Of a stretch of DNA of 64,000 nt, positions 50,194-62,292 are shown piece by piece. The stretch's first letter is position 1, and each line of letters starts with the position of its first letter. The notes beneath the pieces were generated by a model. That model was not told the origin of the DNA and searched no databases. It worked only from the letters and a program-made list of their open reading frames with translations. Location: NCBI GenBank assembly GCA_029721515.1, contig CM056562.1, positions 2,845,593 through 2,909,592 on the forward strand, given 5' to 3'. This DNA is from Synanceia verrucosa (Eukaryota; Chordata; Actinopteri; Perciformes; Synanceiidae). The translations under genes and the position numbers were made by a program.

Positions 50194-50706
50194 GTGAGGG
50201 AATAAAGGACTGAAAGCAGAGGAATGTGTCAGCAGTCAGAGGGGATGAGATCACACTTCCAGAGCTGGCTGAGAGAAAGAGAGAGGGCGAGCGAGCACAT
50301 ACATGACCAGGACAGATAGTGAGAGAGAGAGAAAAGGACAAAAGACAAAAAAACAGAGGAAAAACTGAGACTCTCATTTCCATCTGGTATTAACATATGA
50401 TGTGTAACTGGACGTCTTCTGTGGAGCAGGAAAGACTCCATGTCATCAAACCCTGACCAGACCAAAAACAATCCGAAAAATGATTTCAACCCTGAGCTCA
50501 AATCACAATGTGGGCAGAAATAAAGTGATGAGAAATAATAACAGGTGTAAAGAGAAAAGATACATCATGTTAGCACCAGGTGGAGGATGAGGTCAGAGAG
50601 AAACAGACAGCGATGTCTTCCTAGTTCTTGAGTGTTCATTTAAAATAACCAGGATCACACTGTAGCCATCAGTGACACTTCTGCTGTTCTCAGTCCACTT
50701 CCTCTA

Positions 50707-51345
50707 AGCAGGGCTGGGTACCAAACGTTGATTCTTTTGTAGCACCCACCGAAAAGCTCCGATCCTATCAGGTATTAAAAAAATGAATCATTTTTAGATG
50801 CCAAATTCTGAAACCCAAGTGTCTGTGAAACATGCTCTCAGATGTCTCTATGGACAGGGGGACATGTCCACTTCAGCTTCATAGAGACACTGATCCGCCC
50901 CCCCACTTTGCAGCATAAGGAGACAAACAGAGCATTAATGTCATTACCGCAGTATTAGGAACCACGTTTGTATGTTTAGACTCATGGTATGTTCAAGTTG
51001 TACATGAATGTCTGAATTTCCAAATTCAACTCAAAATTTAAATCAGAACCCTTCATGAAGTCAGATCTCCACCTCAGAAAGTCAGATTAATCTCATCAAC
51101 CAGACATAGAATTCATGCTATCTGCTACTGATGTAAACTGTAGCTACATGTTTTGTTGTTTGTCTGTAAGGCTGGAAGAGCTGGGAGCACTAAACTTTGA
51201 GGTTAAGATGATCTGAACTCCAAGTTCTGACTTCCAGTGAACACACCATAAGACAAACTCTCACTCCCCAGGGTCCTAAAGAGGAACAGGTATGTCTACC
51301 ATGATAAAACCCAGATTATACAAAAATTACTGAGGTATCGAATAA
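50707..51345 (+). repeat. family C repeat, copy 2
   Basis: Starts AGGGCTGGGTACCAAACG, hAT-like, and ends near TGAGGTATCGAAT. Same internal blocks as at 38.3 kb. Confidence 0.75.
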
Positions 51346-51846
51346 AAAAAGTGTCTCCTAGAACCTACCTCTAAGCCCTCCAACGTGGCCAGCAGTGCAG
51401 GAAAGCAATCATCCAAAACCTGGTTCAGATGTGTTTCATGCCTGACATTGTTCCTCTCACCTCCAAGTGCAGTCTGACCGTACTGAGGAATGCTGGGATA
51501 TGTTAACATATTGTTGACCCCTTCCTGGAGACAGCAGCAGGTCTGGTTTTAGGAGGTTTGTACCTTTATGTACCTCTAAGTATTTATGTGAAATATTACA
51601 CGCATCTTTCTTTTGGTGATCAAGCAAATATCAGTAGACAGCTCATCTGATTTTAACTGTAAATATTAATATCTACCACTATAGACACGCACACACAGCT
51701 TCAGTTTGGCTCTGCCTAACTGTGCTCCTTGCTCTGCCTCCTCTCCATCAATAAGTCATGGGGTCCTATTTGCTCACTGAGGCAAACTCTGCTTTAGATT
51801 CACTGAAGACAAAGAAACCAGAGAGAACCCCGACTCAGAGCGGAAA

Positions 51847-53098
51847 TACACGATATTGCCAAAAGTATTCGCTCACACATCCAAATAATCAGAATCAGGT
51901 GTTCCAATCACTTCCATGACCACAGGTGTATAAAATCAAGCACCTAGGCATGCAGACTGCTTTTACAAACATTTGTGAAAGAATGGGTCGCTCTCAGGAG
52001 CTCAGTGAATTCCAGCGTGGAACTGTGATAGGATGCCACCTGTGCAACAAATCCAGTCGTGAAATTTCCTCGTTCCTAAATATTCCACAGTCAACTGTCA
52101 GCTGTATTATAAGAACGTGGAAGTGTTTGGGAACGACAGCAACTCAGCCACAAAGTGGTAGACCACGTAAACTGACGGAGCGGGGTCAGCGGATGCTGAG
52201 GTGCATAGTGTGAAGAGGTCACCAACTTTCTGCAGAGTCAATCACGACAGACCTCCAAACTTCATGTGGCCTTCAGATTAACTCAAGAACAGTGCATAGA
52301 GAGCTTCATGGAATGGGTTTCCATGGCCGAGCAGCTGCATCCAAGCCATACATCACCAAGTGCAATGCAAAGCATCTGATGCAGTGGTGTAAAACACGCC
52401 ACCACTGGACTCTAGAGCAGTGGAGACATGTTCTCTGGAGTGATGAATCACACTTCTCCATCTGTCAATCTGATGGATGAGTCTGGGTTTGGTGGTTGCC
52501 AGGAGAACGATACTTGTCGGACTGCATTGTGTCAAGTGTAAAGTTTGGTGGAGGGGGGATTATGGTGTGGGGTTGTTTTTCAGGAGCTGGGCTTGGCCCC
52601 TTAGTTCCAGTGAAAGGAACTCTGAATGCTTCAGCATACCAAGACATTTTGGACAATTCCATGCTCCCAACTTTGTGGGAACAGTTTGGAGCTGGCCCCT
52701 TCCTCTTCCAACATGACTGTGCACCAGTGCACAAAGCAAGGTCCATAAAGACATGGATGACAGAGTCTGGTGTGGATGAACTTGACTGGCCTGCACAGAG
52801 TCCTGACCTCAACCTGATAGAACACCTTTGGGATGAATTAGAGCAGAGACTGAGAGCCAGGCCTTCTCGTCCAACATCAGTGTGTGACCTCACAAAAACA
52901 CTTCTGGAAGAATGGTCAAAAATTCCCATAAACACACTCCTAAACCTTGTGGACAGCCTTCCCAGAAGAGTTGAAGCTGTTATAGCTGCAAAGGGTGGAC
53001 CAACGTCATATTGAATCCTATGGATTAAGAATGGGATGTCACTTAAGTTCATATGCGAGTCAAAGCAGGTGAGCGAATACTTTTGGCAATATAGTGTA
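51847..53098 (+). mobile_element. Tc1-like transposon, near complete
   Basis: TA flanks at 51847-51848 and 53097-53098. The inverted ends, CACGATATTGCCAAAAGTA and (in reverse) CACTATATTGCCAAAAGTA, differ at one base. They enclose one transposase frame on the plus strand. About 1.25 kb, a typical Tc1 size. Confidence 0.93.
51983..53014 (+). pseudogene. Tc1-like transposase, two in-frame stops
   Basis: From the Met of MGRSQELSEF the frame is 343 codons, the usual Tc1 transposase length. It holds a helix-turn-helix paired-like region (NIPQSTVSCIIRTW and the GRPRKLTERG hook) and the DDE catalytic triad: Asp in WSDESHFS, Asp in FQHDCAPVH and Glu in LNLIEHLWDE, the last two 34 residues apart (DD34E). 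No frameshift was found. Two TGA stops, at 52211-52213 and 52478-52480, sit where family members usually have Arg; both fit CGA to TGA, the common methyl-CpG decay. It cannot make full-length enzyme as it stands. The upstream ATG at 51926 is in frame but I prefer 51983 by family length. Confidence 0.92.
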
Positions 53099-53598
53099 TT
53101 CACAATTAAATGAAGCCAACACAAACTAAAGCATTAGAATGAGTCCAGCCACACTGATAAATTCATTTAGACTGAACAAATATGAGAAGAAAAACGTCAT
53201 TTGTCCTATAAGCTATAAGGGACAGGTGTCAACTGAACAACTAACAGTGAATGGTAGAAAATATTAAGTTGTGTTATGTTCTACATTCGGCTGCCTATTT
53301 GATGTTTTCTTGGTCTTACAATTGGCTTTTTTAACAAGACAACTGATTGATTAGTCAATGTGAAGAACATAAATCAATTCATTCATGAAGCTATTATCAA
53401 GAGTCATTCAAAATCAAAATCAAATTTCAATCTGGATCAAGTGTAGATACAGTTGCCAGGCTGCAGCAGATCACACAAGAACCGTGATGCGTTCAGTGTT
53501 GTTCTGTATTTTTGAGGATCTATATTTGATAACTTCACCATCAATTAATCATCCGTTCGTGTAGTGCGCTCATGTGCAGACAGGCGTGTGCTGCATGT

Positions 53599-53729
53599 AC
53601 ACACACACACACACACACACGGTACATACCATCATGTGAATACACCTCAGAAGGCATTTTCGCACAACATGTACCATTAAGCATGCAGCTTCCATACCAT
53701 CTATCAATTATCAATGAGGGTTCTGAGTG

Positions 53730-53771
<42 letters not shown>
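53599..53771 (+). repeat. facing (CA)n and (GT)n microsatellites
   Basis: CA run at 53599-53620 and GT run at 53733-53771, inverted relative to each other, about 110 bp apart. Confidence 0.9.
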
Positions 53772-53773
<2 letters not shown>

Positions 53774-54035
53774 TCCATCAGTAACAGTTGAGGACACATG
53801 ACATCCTTTGTTTGACCAGGAAATGGAGACGTCATTGTGTTCCATCAGCTTATGGCTGCCCATAAAGCCCAGTGAGGACTTCCTCTCCTGTCTCATAACA
53901 CAACAGAGGTGTTGAAACAGAACAGAGTCATGTCTGCCGCAACATTATAGAGAGACAGAGGAGGGACTGAGGATCGAAATAAAAGGAGTAGAAGGGGATA
54001 AGGAAGCAGCAGACACTGTGTTTCACCAGCAGCTT

Positions 54036-54658
54036 TAGGGCTGTGCAATATGGATCAAATTCTATATCCCTGTATAGCCAAGTTTATAACGATATACTGT
54101 ATATCCCGATATAGTATTTTTTTCTGATGTGTTTTTACTTGCCATTGCGCTCTCCTCCATCTCCTCTGACCAGAAGTCCGGCTGTGTTTGCACTGTATTT
54201 TATTATAAAGTTTGGCTGGTAATAAAGTGTGTATGTGTTTTAAACGATAATAAATCATTCACACACAACACAACGTCCTCCATGCTGCTTTATCTCGGTT
54301 TACTTCAGAGTGAAAACTGCCGCAAACCTGTCCTTACAGGTGACGTAAACATGGTACCACAAAGCAGTAGTGTTGCTATGGTTACAGTAGCTGTCATGCT
54401 ATTATGTCTATGCTTCATACAATACATGTTTTTAACTCACATGATACATTTGGATTATCCAGCGGGCATTCAGACGTTCAGTTGTACTTTACACGGCGTA
54501 TCTAAACCACAACCAGAGTAACGTTTATGTTAGCGTAGCAACAGAGCTAACTAAGTAGCTACATGTTAAAATTACGATATAAACAACAGAGGCTTATATC
54601 GTATGGTAGACATTTTTATACTGCATTATGATATATATCGTAATATCACACAGCTCCA
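54036..54658 (+). mobile_element. hAT family A MITE, copy 5
   Basis: Starts TAGGGCTGTGCAATATGG and ends AATATCACACAGCTCCA. About 620 bp, with a small internal deletion relative to the 40-kb copy. I did not find a target duplication, so its ends may have been altered. Confidence 0.8.
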
Positions 54659-54837
54659 CTCTCTCCTGTGTTGATTTGCACACTACCAGACTTCTTGGTG
54701 TTCCCAAGGTTATTATCAGTAACAAAAACCAACAAATGATGAAAACTCAAAGTAAAAAACATTTTTGTTAACTGAAATATAGAAACTATAATTAAAAGAA
54801 AAAATGAAATAAATAACAACTATAATTAATTCATTGA

Positions 54838-55190
54838 GTGTAAGCCAAAGTGCTTTGTTCCAGCATTTTTGGCCATTTTGAGTATTTTTTAAGACCCACA
54901 CAATATTTTGTACTATGACTCTGAAAACACTGAGTAGCTCAAATGAAAGAAGAGACTCTCTATTTCATCATGAAAAAATGTTTGTTTTTCCCTTGTTCCA
55001 TTCTTGTTTTATCAGAGGTAGAGTAGAGGACACTTTCACCAAAATCACCACTTTTTGTTTGTTTTACTCTCTAATCTCGATCGTCTCTACTTCCTATTTT
55101 GATCTCTGTGATGTATACCATCTCTTTATGTCCCGACTACAAATCCCAGAAGCCCCAAAATTACCGACAGGCTGTGTGAGGGCGCCCTCT
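54838..55190 (+). repeat. family G repeat, copy 3
   Basis: Plus-strand copy with slightly diverged start (TGAGTGTAAGCC). It contains the same core and ACTACAAATCCCAGAAGCC at 55136-55154. An L2-like tail begins just after it. Confidence 0.7.
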
Positions 55191-55216
55191 TGTGCCAGCC
55201 GCCAAAAATAAAAAAC

Positions 55217-55556
55217 ATCCATCCATCCATCCATTATCTACCGCTTATCCTCATAGGGTCGCGGGGGGGCTGGAGTCTATCCCAGCTGTCTTAGGGTGAA
55301 AGGCAGGGTACACCCTGGACAAGTCTCCAGTTCATCACAGGACACATAGAGACAGACAACCACTCACACTCACATTCACACCTACGGTCAGTTTAAATTA
55401 ACCAATTAACCTAATCCCCATGCATGTTTTTGGATGGTGGGAGGAAGCCAGAGTACCAGAGAGAACCCACACAGACATGAGGAGAACATGCAAACTCCAC
55501 ACAGAAAGGCCCCGGGCCCAGGATTTGAACCCGGTACCTTCTTGCTGTGAGGCGAC
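55217..55556 (+). mobile_element. L2-like (Maui-type) LINE 3' tail
   Basis: Starts with a CATC run, then TTATCTACCGCTTATCC, GGAGTCTATCCCAGCTGTC, GAACATGCAAACTCCACACA and ends CTTCTTGCTGTGAGGCGACA. I recognise this as the ubiquitous fish repeat associated with L2-family LINE 3' ends. No reverse transcriptase frame is present. Confidence 0.65.
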
Positions 55557-56318
55557 AGTAAAAAAAAATAATTTAAAAACACTTTGACGTATATATATGT
55601 CAGTGGCACTCAAAGACTTAATAGAAAAAAAAAAACAATCAAAAACTGTCTTGTGTGTTTACAAAACTAAAACATATTGAAATTCTCGAAAAAAAAAATC
55701 CCTTTGTTTTTGTCTTTGTCTATTTTGGATTGACATGAAATCAATTTATTTCGCTCAAGTCATTTCAAGAGCTGGTGGCACCTCACAGTCCGTCACTTCT
55801 CGTTAAATGTCGGCTTTGGCTATCTTGCTTTTTAGCTGGCAGGCTCACTCCCTGTATTTCACCAGCAGCAGTATTAAGGCTGCTCTGCTGTGGACTGTTC
55901 TGGTTGCTGTGGACTATACGTACATGTACAGGGTTCATTGAGTCATTGTAAGAAAAAAAAAAAAAAGGGTGTGAGTTTTTCCAGGTGAACCGTTTAAAGG
56001 TTTGTCTATAAACTACTACGACTAATAAGATTTCTGTGTTTATATAGAGCGAGTAGGACATTAGGACTGTGTGTGAATGTGTGTGAGTAGCCTCCTACAG
56101 TGAATGGGTGATGAGGTGAAAGAGTGGGAGGATGTCAGAGTCACAGTTTAATACATTTTACAGTGAGTTCTCAGGTCAGAGCTGCCGTGGCAGGTCGTAC
56201 TGTGGATCTGACCCAGGAAGTCTGGCACACAATGTGTTTGGCATATCTGTGGTGAAAGGTATGAGAACACTGTTGCTAGGAAACAGACAACAAAAAGAAG
56301 TGGCCTCATGGTAACACG

Positions 56319-57075
56319 GTTGGGTACTGAACTTCTATACTTTTGTAGTACCGACCGAAAAGTTCAGATCCTATCAGGTATCAAAAAATTAATCATTTTT
56401 TGGTGCCAAATTCAGATACCCAAGTGTCTGTGAACCATGCTCTCAGATGTCTCTATGGACAGGGGGACATGTCCCCTTCAGACTTATAGAGACACTGATC
56501 CGTCCCCCCACTTTCCAGCATAAGGAGACAAACATCGCTGGTGAAACAGAGCATTAATGTCATTACAGCAGCATTAGGAGTCTGATTTTGTATGTTTCGA
56601 CTCATGGTGCGTTCAAGTTGTACACGAATGATGGAATCAGAACCCTTCATGAGGTCAGATCTCCACCTCAGAAAGTCAGATTAATCTCACCAAGCAGACA
56701 TAGAATTCATGCTATCTGCTACTGATGTAAACAGTAGCTCCATGTTTTGTTGTTTGTCTGTAAGGCTGGAAGAGCTGGGAGCACTAAACTTTGAGGTTAA
56801 GATGATTTGAGCTCCAAGTTCTGACTTCCAGTGAACACACCATAAGACAAACTCTCACTCCCCAGGGTCCTAAAGAGGAAGTGATAGCAGCCTGAGACTG
56901 TTGATCATCATCAGATCATTGTCTAGTATGTCTACCATGATAAAGCCCAAATTACAAATAACTTACTGAGTTGAAATCATGAAACAATAATAATAATAAT
57001 AATAAAGAAATTACACAAAAATAATTAATTGCGGTGCCGAGGTATCGTTCTGGGACCAGTATTGAAACAAACATT
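56319..57075 (+). repeat. family C repeat, copy 3
   Basis: Starts GGTTGGGTACTGAACTTC and ends near CGAGGTATCGTTCTGGGACC. It is the longest copy and includes an (AAT)n run near 56990-57004. Confidence 0.75.
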
Positions 57076-58075
57076 TTGAACGATACTCAGCGATACATGG
57101 TAAATAGTTGTCAAAAGATTAAACTTTGCATTCAAGGGCCAACATTTTACTGATCTAATGCCACTGAATGTGTGATATATTTTACACAAAAACACCACCT
57201 GCATGGAAAGTTCCAGTGCTCTCTTTACACTGTAGCTCCCAGGAGGAACTCTATATTTCAGGGGTAGGAGGGCTATATTTAACATAATAATTCTGCGTAT
57301 TGTTTGATGTCTCTGCTGAGAGTTTCTCAAATCTGCCTGTGTGCTACTGAGAATGTGTGCAATCCTTAAACATTTACTTTTCTACTTATGCAAACCTGTC
57401 ATTTCACTTAAATACTGCATGCTGCAGAAATGTACAAAAGAATCCAAAGAATTCAGTTTACATCAAAACACACTGATAACAAGATTAGAGGTTGATTAAT
57501 GAGAACCACATTAAACCAGTGAAGCCAGTGATGAACAGAATCTGTCTCAAATGGTCACCCTGAAGCATCCAATGAAAATCACAGTTTCAACTTGAAAGTG
57601 ACCACACCTTGTCCTCGTCTTCCTCCTCCTCATCCTCATCCACCCCCTCACAGCCTCCCCTTCCTCCCCTCATTCCTAGTCCAAACTCTCCCACTGCTTT
57701 CCTGCCATTATGCAACTGAAGCCTGCAGCCAAAAGCAGCCTCCCTGCCTGGCTGGCTGCTTTCCTCCTGAGCAAACAAACAGCCTCTCCACCCTCTGCAC
57801 TGACAGAAGGGTGGAGGACACAGATGAAGGGGACAGAGGCCCAGTGGCCATCAGCAGCCTGTTGGGATTGCAGAACATGCAGATGAAGGTTTCAAGGAAG
57901 CTTTGTGACATAAAAGACGTGGCACGGTGGTGAATCTGAGGTGATCTGCAGCCGTGGAACACAAAAATCAACTGACGGTCAGAACCGTCAGAACCATGCA
58001 TGAATGGATTTCTCCCTTAAACTCAGTATTTTATAGTATTTTTGTCTCTATTCCCATTGTACCACCTCTGCTTGT

Positions 58076-58499
58076 TGGGGCTGGGTTACAAAAATCAATG
58101 TCTTGCGTGATCTGCTTTTAGTACTGCTTTCCACCGCTCTCCAAGGAACAAGATCTCATGAGATGTTACTGCCAGCAGTCAAACACACATGGCGGAAGCG
58201 AGTCCACCGCCGATGAGTTTAAAAGCTGATGTTTGGATGTATTTCATATTTAAGAAGTTGGAAGAAAATGATGAGTTGGACAAAAAACAAGTAGTGTGCA
58301 AAATTTGCAACGGGAAGATCCGCAACCATTTGACGAGACATCACTCGGAAACAAACCCAGCAGAGTCTGCACGGCCGAAAATAACGGAGCATTTATTTTA
58401 ACTGAAATATCCCTGACTGAATCGCTAACAAATCGAATCGGGACCTTGAAATATTGAATTGAATCGATCTGGAAAATCTGAATCGATACCCAGCCCTAA
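58076..58499 (+). mobile_element. short hAT element with a BED-finger fragment
   Basis: Starts TGGGGCTGGGTTAC and ends GATACCCAGCCCTAA. Flanks CTGCTTGT (58068-58075) and TTGCTTGT (58500-58507) match at 7 of 8. 424 bp. Confidence 0.8.
58189..58401 (+). pseudogene. shortened BED zinc-finger fragment
   Basis: A 70-codon frame, a close relative of the one at 48542. It keeps CKICNGKI and RNHLTRHH but lacks about 13 residues between them, so the spacing of the zinc ligands is shorter than in any intact BED finger that I know. Two extra residues (ELDK region) precede the first Cys. No transposase core follows. The internal deletion makes a working finger unlikely. Confidence 0.6.
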
Positions 58500-59584
58500 T
58501 TGCTTGTTCAGATATGGCTTTGAGGTGCCATGTTGGAGGCTAAATATCCGAAACACCTCCCCATATTAAAAGCACTGTGAGCGAGCTGTGGAGAGCAGAT
58601 AGTCAAACCTTCTACACTATTGTGAAGGCCAACACACGGGCCGAACGCAGCAGCCAAATGGCTTCAGGATAAATGTGATATTCTCAGATAAACAGCACAA
58701 TTATTCCCTCGTATCCATTTCTGAATGGCCACTGTGTCTGTGCGAGCAGACAGATGGAGCGATTGTTGGCCCAGACTCCTGGGAAGGTTCAACACTGACA
58801 ACAACACATTGAGGGAGCGAGCGAGGGGGAAAATGAAGCTCAGCGCTCATGCAATCACACTGAGTCATTTTAATGAAGTTAAGCTGTAATTTGTCCGGCA
58901 GGGAGATAGATGGAAGAGGAGGAAAGAAAGAGGCCTTTTCTCTCCTCTCATTACAGCCTGTTTTCCAGTGTGAAACTGTGACCTTCACACAGAAAGGAAC
59001 ACTTTAATGGGAGAAGCTGAACTTTGAATGAACCACACAGCATCAGGAACATCCAGGTTAAGGTTCACAGGTTTGAGTCAGTCACTTTAACCCACTGCAG
59101 TCATGACGGACTGAAGGAAACAACTGATCTGGGATGCATGTATGAAACAATATAGAAATAGACTTGCTCATTGTTTTTTGAAACTAGGCTGGACAATCAT
59201 TCAATGTCATTATTTAACATGGTATCATTTCATCATTTATATATTCATATATATCTTACCAACTCACTTCCTTCCTACAGTATGGTTATGATTAGTTGGT
59301 GGTTACACAGACTAATAATATCCATCTCTACCTACAGGACTATTTCCTGCATTGGCAATCACTGCAGCAGTCACATGGTAGGATCATACTGGATTTTGAC
59401 AAATACAGTATTGCAACTCGGTGGGTGGTGTGTCCCAAAATCCAAGTACAAATGGAATTTGTTTAATTGAGATCATAGCTGACTCCGCTACACTAGGTGG
59501 CGCTGTAGCCCTTTCAACAAGTGGTGTTAGAACTACTTCCTAGTCGACAGCTACTTAACAACAATAAATAACGAGAAGAGCACT

Positions 59585-60250
59585 CAGAGAGCGCAGACCT
59601 CTGCCAAGGCAGCATTCTGAGAGAGCGTATACTCCTGCAAGCCCATAACGCCTAAGAGGGAATGTGTTGATGTTGACGCACCTTGAAACCCACATTTAAC
59701 ATTGTATTCACATTAATATCATGTACTTTTTATTTATTTTTTTCTCTATTTCATATTTTGTTACATTTGAATTTTAAAAAATACCAAAATACCACTAAAA
59801 CTTAAATACAAATACATTTGAGAATTGCAGATATTTTGAGACCAGTTGCATCGCTCTATAGCTTCTTCCTACATGACGTTATGGTTAAAAACACATATTT
59901 GACCTTGATGACCTTGACCTTTTACTGATCTTGACCAAACTGAATTGGTGACTTCTGGATTCCTATATTAGTTTATTTACCAAATTAGGTGATGATTGGC
60001 TGAAAATTGTACACCCTGGAGCATTCAGAAATATGTGAAATCTCCCATACATTACTATGGAGTGACCTTTCATTTGATTTTGATGACCTTGAATCGCATT
60101 CGATCACCATCAAAAATTAGTTTTAAGTTAGGCCACTTCTGACCAATCCTGAAAATTTCGTCAAAATCCGTCCACAACTTTTTGAGTTATTTTGCAAACC
60201 AAAAAACAAACCCCAATGAAAACATAACCTCGTTGGCAGAAGTAAAAGTG
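59585..60250 (+). repeat. transposon-like repeat with CTCTGCCAAGG inverted ends
   Basis: GACCTCTGCCAAGGCAGC on the left and ATAACCTCGTTGGCAGAAG on the right form imperfect inverted ends. The inner phrase AAATCCGTCCACAACTTTTTGAG is common in fish repeats of this kind. No target duplication was assigned. Confidence 0.5.
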
Positions 60251-60271
60251 AGTTGTTTATTTCTTCAAAGC

Positions 60272-60508
60272 CATGGTATCTTTGACTTTTCTGGCAACAA
60301 CATTACTATTTATGACGGCGTCGGCACCTCCTTCTACTTCCAGGTGAAATCCCCGGCGGACATTCTCGAGCAGGTTGCAGGACACGAATACGATACGATA
60401 CTGTTCACAAGAGGCCCGAAGCTGATTAACAACGACTTAAGCCAGGGGTTCTACGAATTCACGATTCACGAATCCAGTCCCTATACGATCCTTAGCCTGT
60501 GCACATGA
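60272..60508 (+). CDS. unidentified coding-like segment, 78 codons
   Basis: I do not recognise this. It is an open frame of 78 codons ending in TGA at 60506-60508, preceded by a pyrimidine-rich tract ending in CAAAG that could be a 3' splice site (AG at 60269-60270). Unlike its A+T-rich neighbours it is near 50% G+C and uses varied third positions (GGC, GTC, CTC, CCC). The peptide reads like protein: DFSGNNITIYDGVGTSFYFQ, ILEQVAGHEYDTILFTRG and LSQGFYEFTIHESSPY, with alternating hydrophobic residues suggesting beta strands. There is no ATG start in frame; the open frame extends back into the repeat at 59585-60250. It could be a terminal exon, a transposon-captured gene piece, or an inserted foreign fragment. 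Confidence 0.35.
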   Translation, partial: HGIFDFSGNNITIYDGVGTSFYFQVKSPADILEQVAGHEYDTILFTRGPKLINNDLSQGFYEFTIHESSPYTILSLCT

Positions 60509-61629
60509 ATCTCATACATTTTCAAAGCCTTTATTATACGGTTAAGCTTTTCCATGTGAGTGAGTGAAGACATCTTCCCTGCAACAGAAGTAGATGCTGA
60601 ATATAGTGAGTGAAAGTGAGTTAAAAAAACAAAACATGTAGTAACAGATGTAGAGGAAGAGAGTATCAGAAGCAAACAAAGAGGAGACAGGTATTTTGTG
60701 GCTGGAGAAAGAGTTTGAGGTAAATGGAAGAGGAGGAGCAGTGATGAAGGACAGGGGTGGCTTTAATGGTCGCTCCGCTGGGAGCAGATAATCCTCACTT
60801 ATCAGGAGGAAATCACTATCTGTGCATCACAGAGCTGACACTGAGCAGACCATCAAGAGCCAACAACAGTCCAGACAGCCCAGACCAGCACAACCCAAAC
60901 CAGTACACAGTTTGACATAAACCAGAATACTTCAAGATCTGTCATTGTACGTTCCTCTATGTTTACACACAGCATATTCAGAACTGCATTACCCAGAACA
61001 CCTCTGTTCACAGGCAACACAAGTGATAAGAGTTCAAAAAAAAACCCTGTAGAAAATGAGAAGGGGGTGAGAGTGGAGGCGGAGATGAAGAGGATGAAAA
61101 GAGATGAAACACATTAGTGAGGGAATGCATGAGGAAAGATGGAGTGAAGGAATGTGAGGAAGGAAGGAAAGAAAGGAATGAAGCACTCAAGATAAACAAC
61201 AGTCGAGAGGACTCTTTCTGTTCATTTACTGCACAGATCTGATCTTATGTGACTAAACATGACAGCTACAGGAGCCCTGATGGGACATTCTGAGTCCAAA
61301 ACACAATGTCCACCATGTTTTGATTTTATTTTATTTAATATTTATATATATATTTTTTCCACAACCAGTGAGACTTGTTCTCCAAACTGACCACTTTCCT
61401 TTAAATGAGATTAGAGACTTAAAGTCAAACAGTAGATGCTCACCTTCCTGACATTATTCATAGACAGACTAACGAAGCTTCGAGGCTATGTTCTATTAAA
61501 CTTGAGGACAAATCATTTTTAGTTTTCAGTGCCATGATATGTGCATTAATATTGTTGGTTTTGCCTCCCGTCATTAGTTACTGCTATGCATTGAATATGG
61601 TGTTGTCCTTTCTGGCTGCTCCCTTCTGG

Positions 61630-61905
61630 GGTCGCCACAGCAGATGATCCGCTCGTAGACAAAGCAGGAAGTGGAGATGATCGAGATTAGAGAGCAAAAC
61701 AAACAAAAAGTGGTGATTTTGGTGAAAGTGTCCTCTACTCTACCTCTGATAAAACAAGAATGGAACAAGGTAAAAACAAACATTTTTTTCTTGATGAAAT
61801 AGAGAGTCTCTTCTTTCGTTTGAGCTATTCAGTGTTTTCAGAGACATAGTACAAAACAAGGGACTTTTGATTTGAAAAAAACGACTGGCACTCAAAGAGT
61901 TAAGG
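61630..61905 (-). repeat. family G repeat, copy 4 (truncated)
   Basis: Minus-strand copy ending in ACTGGCACTCAAAGAG. The other end is cut short, so the ACTACAAATCCCAG block of the other copies is missing. Confidence 0.7.
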
Positions 61906-62212
61906 AAAAAGGCCCACGGTGTCTGGTTTCATAAAAGTTCATAAATATTTTATGATTTTAGAGGAGTGCTCTTTGTAGAAGATCAGGTGGTCCACCTCTA
62001 GAAGTAGGGTTAAAAACTTAAGTCTGAATCAACCCAACTTTTACTACAAGAATCCAAACGTGCCAACATAAACCACAGCTTGACTTTGATGTTTGAAATA
62101 AAAGTGTAGTATCTCTGTTTCTACAGTATGATGAAGCCTTTGATGTAGTCAGTAAGATTTAGTTAACAGGCAGAAAACAGGCAGAGGCCAGTGCTGCTTT
62201 AGAGAGCACACG

Positions 62213-62215
<3 letters not shown>

Positions 62216-62262
<47 letters not shown>

Positions 62263-62292
62263 GTGTGTGTGTGCGTGTGTGTGTGTGTGTGT
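62216..62292 (+). repeat. (GT)n microsatellite
   Basis: GT run of about 76 bp with two GC interruptions. A shorter CA run lies at 62729-62753. Confidence 0.9.

Noticed and set aside
52465..53124. 219-codon minus-strand frame
   Set aside because: It lies opposite the Tc1-like transposase, whose DDE motifs and ITRs explain the region.
57587..57933. Possible acidic or Pro-rich small protein at 57.6-57.9 kb
   Set aside because: Low-complexity CCTC/GAGG sequence with no splice signals or recognised motif.
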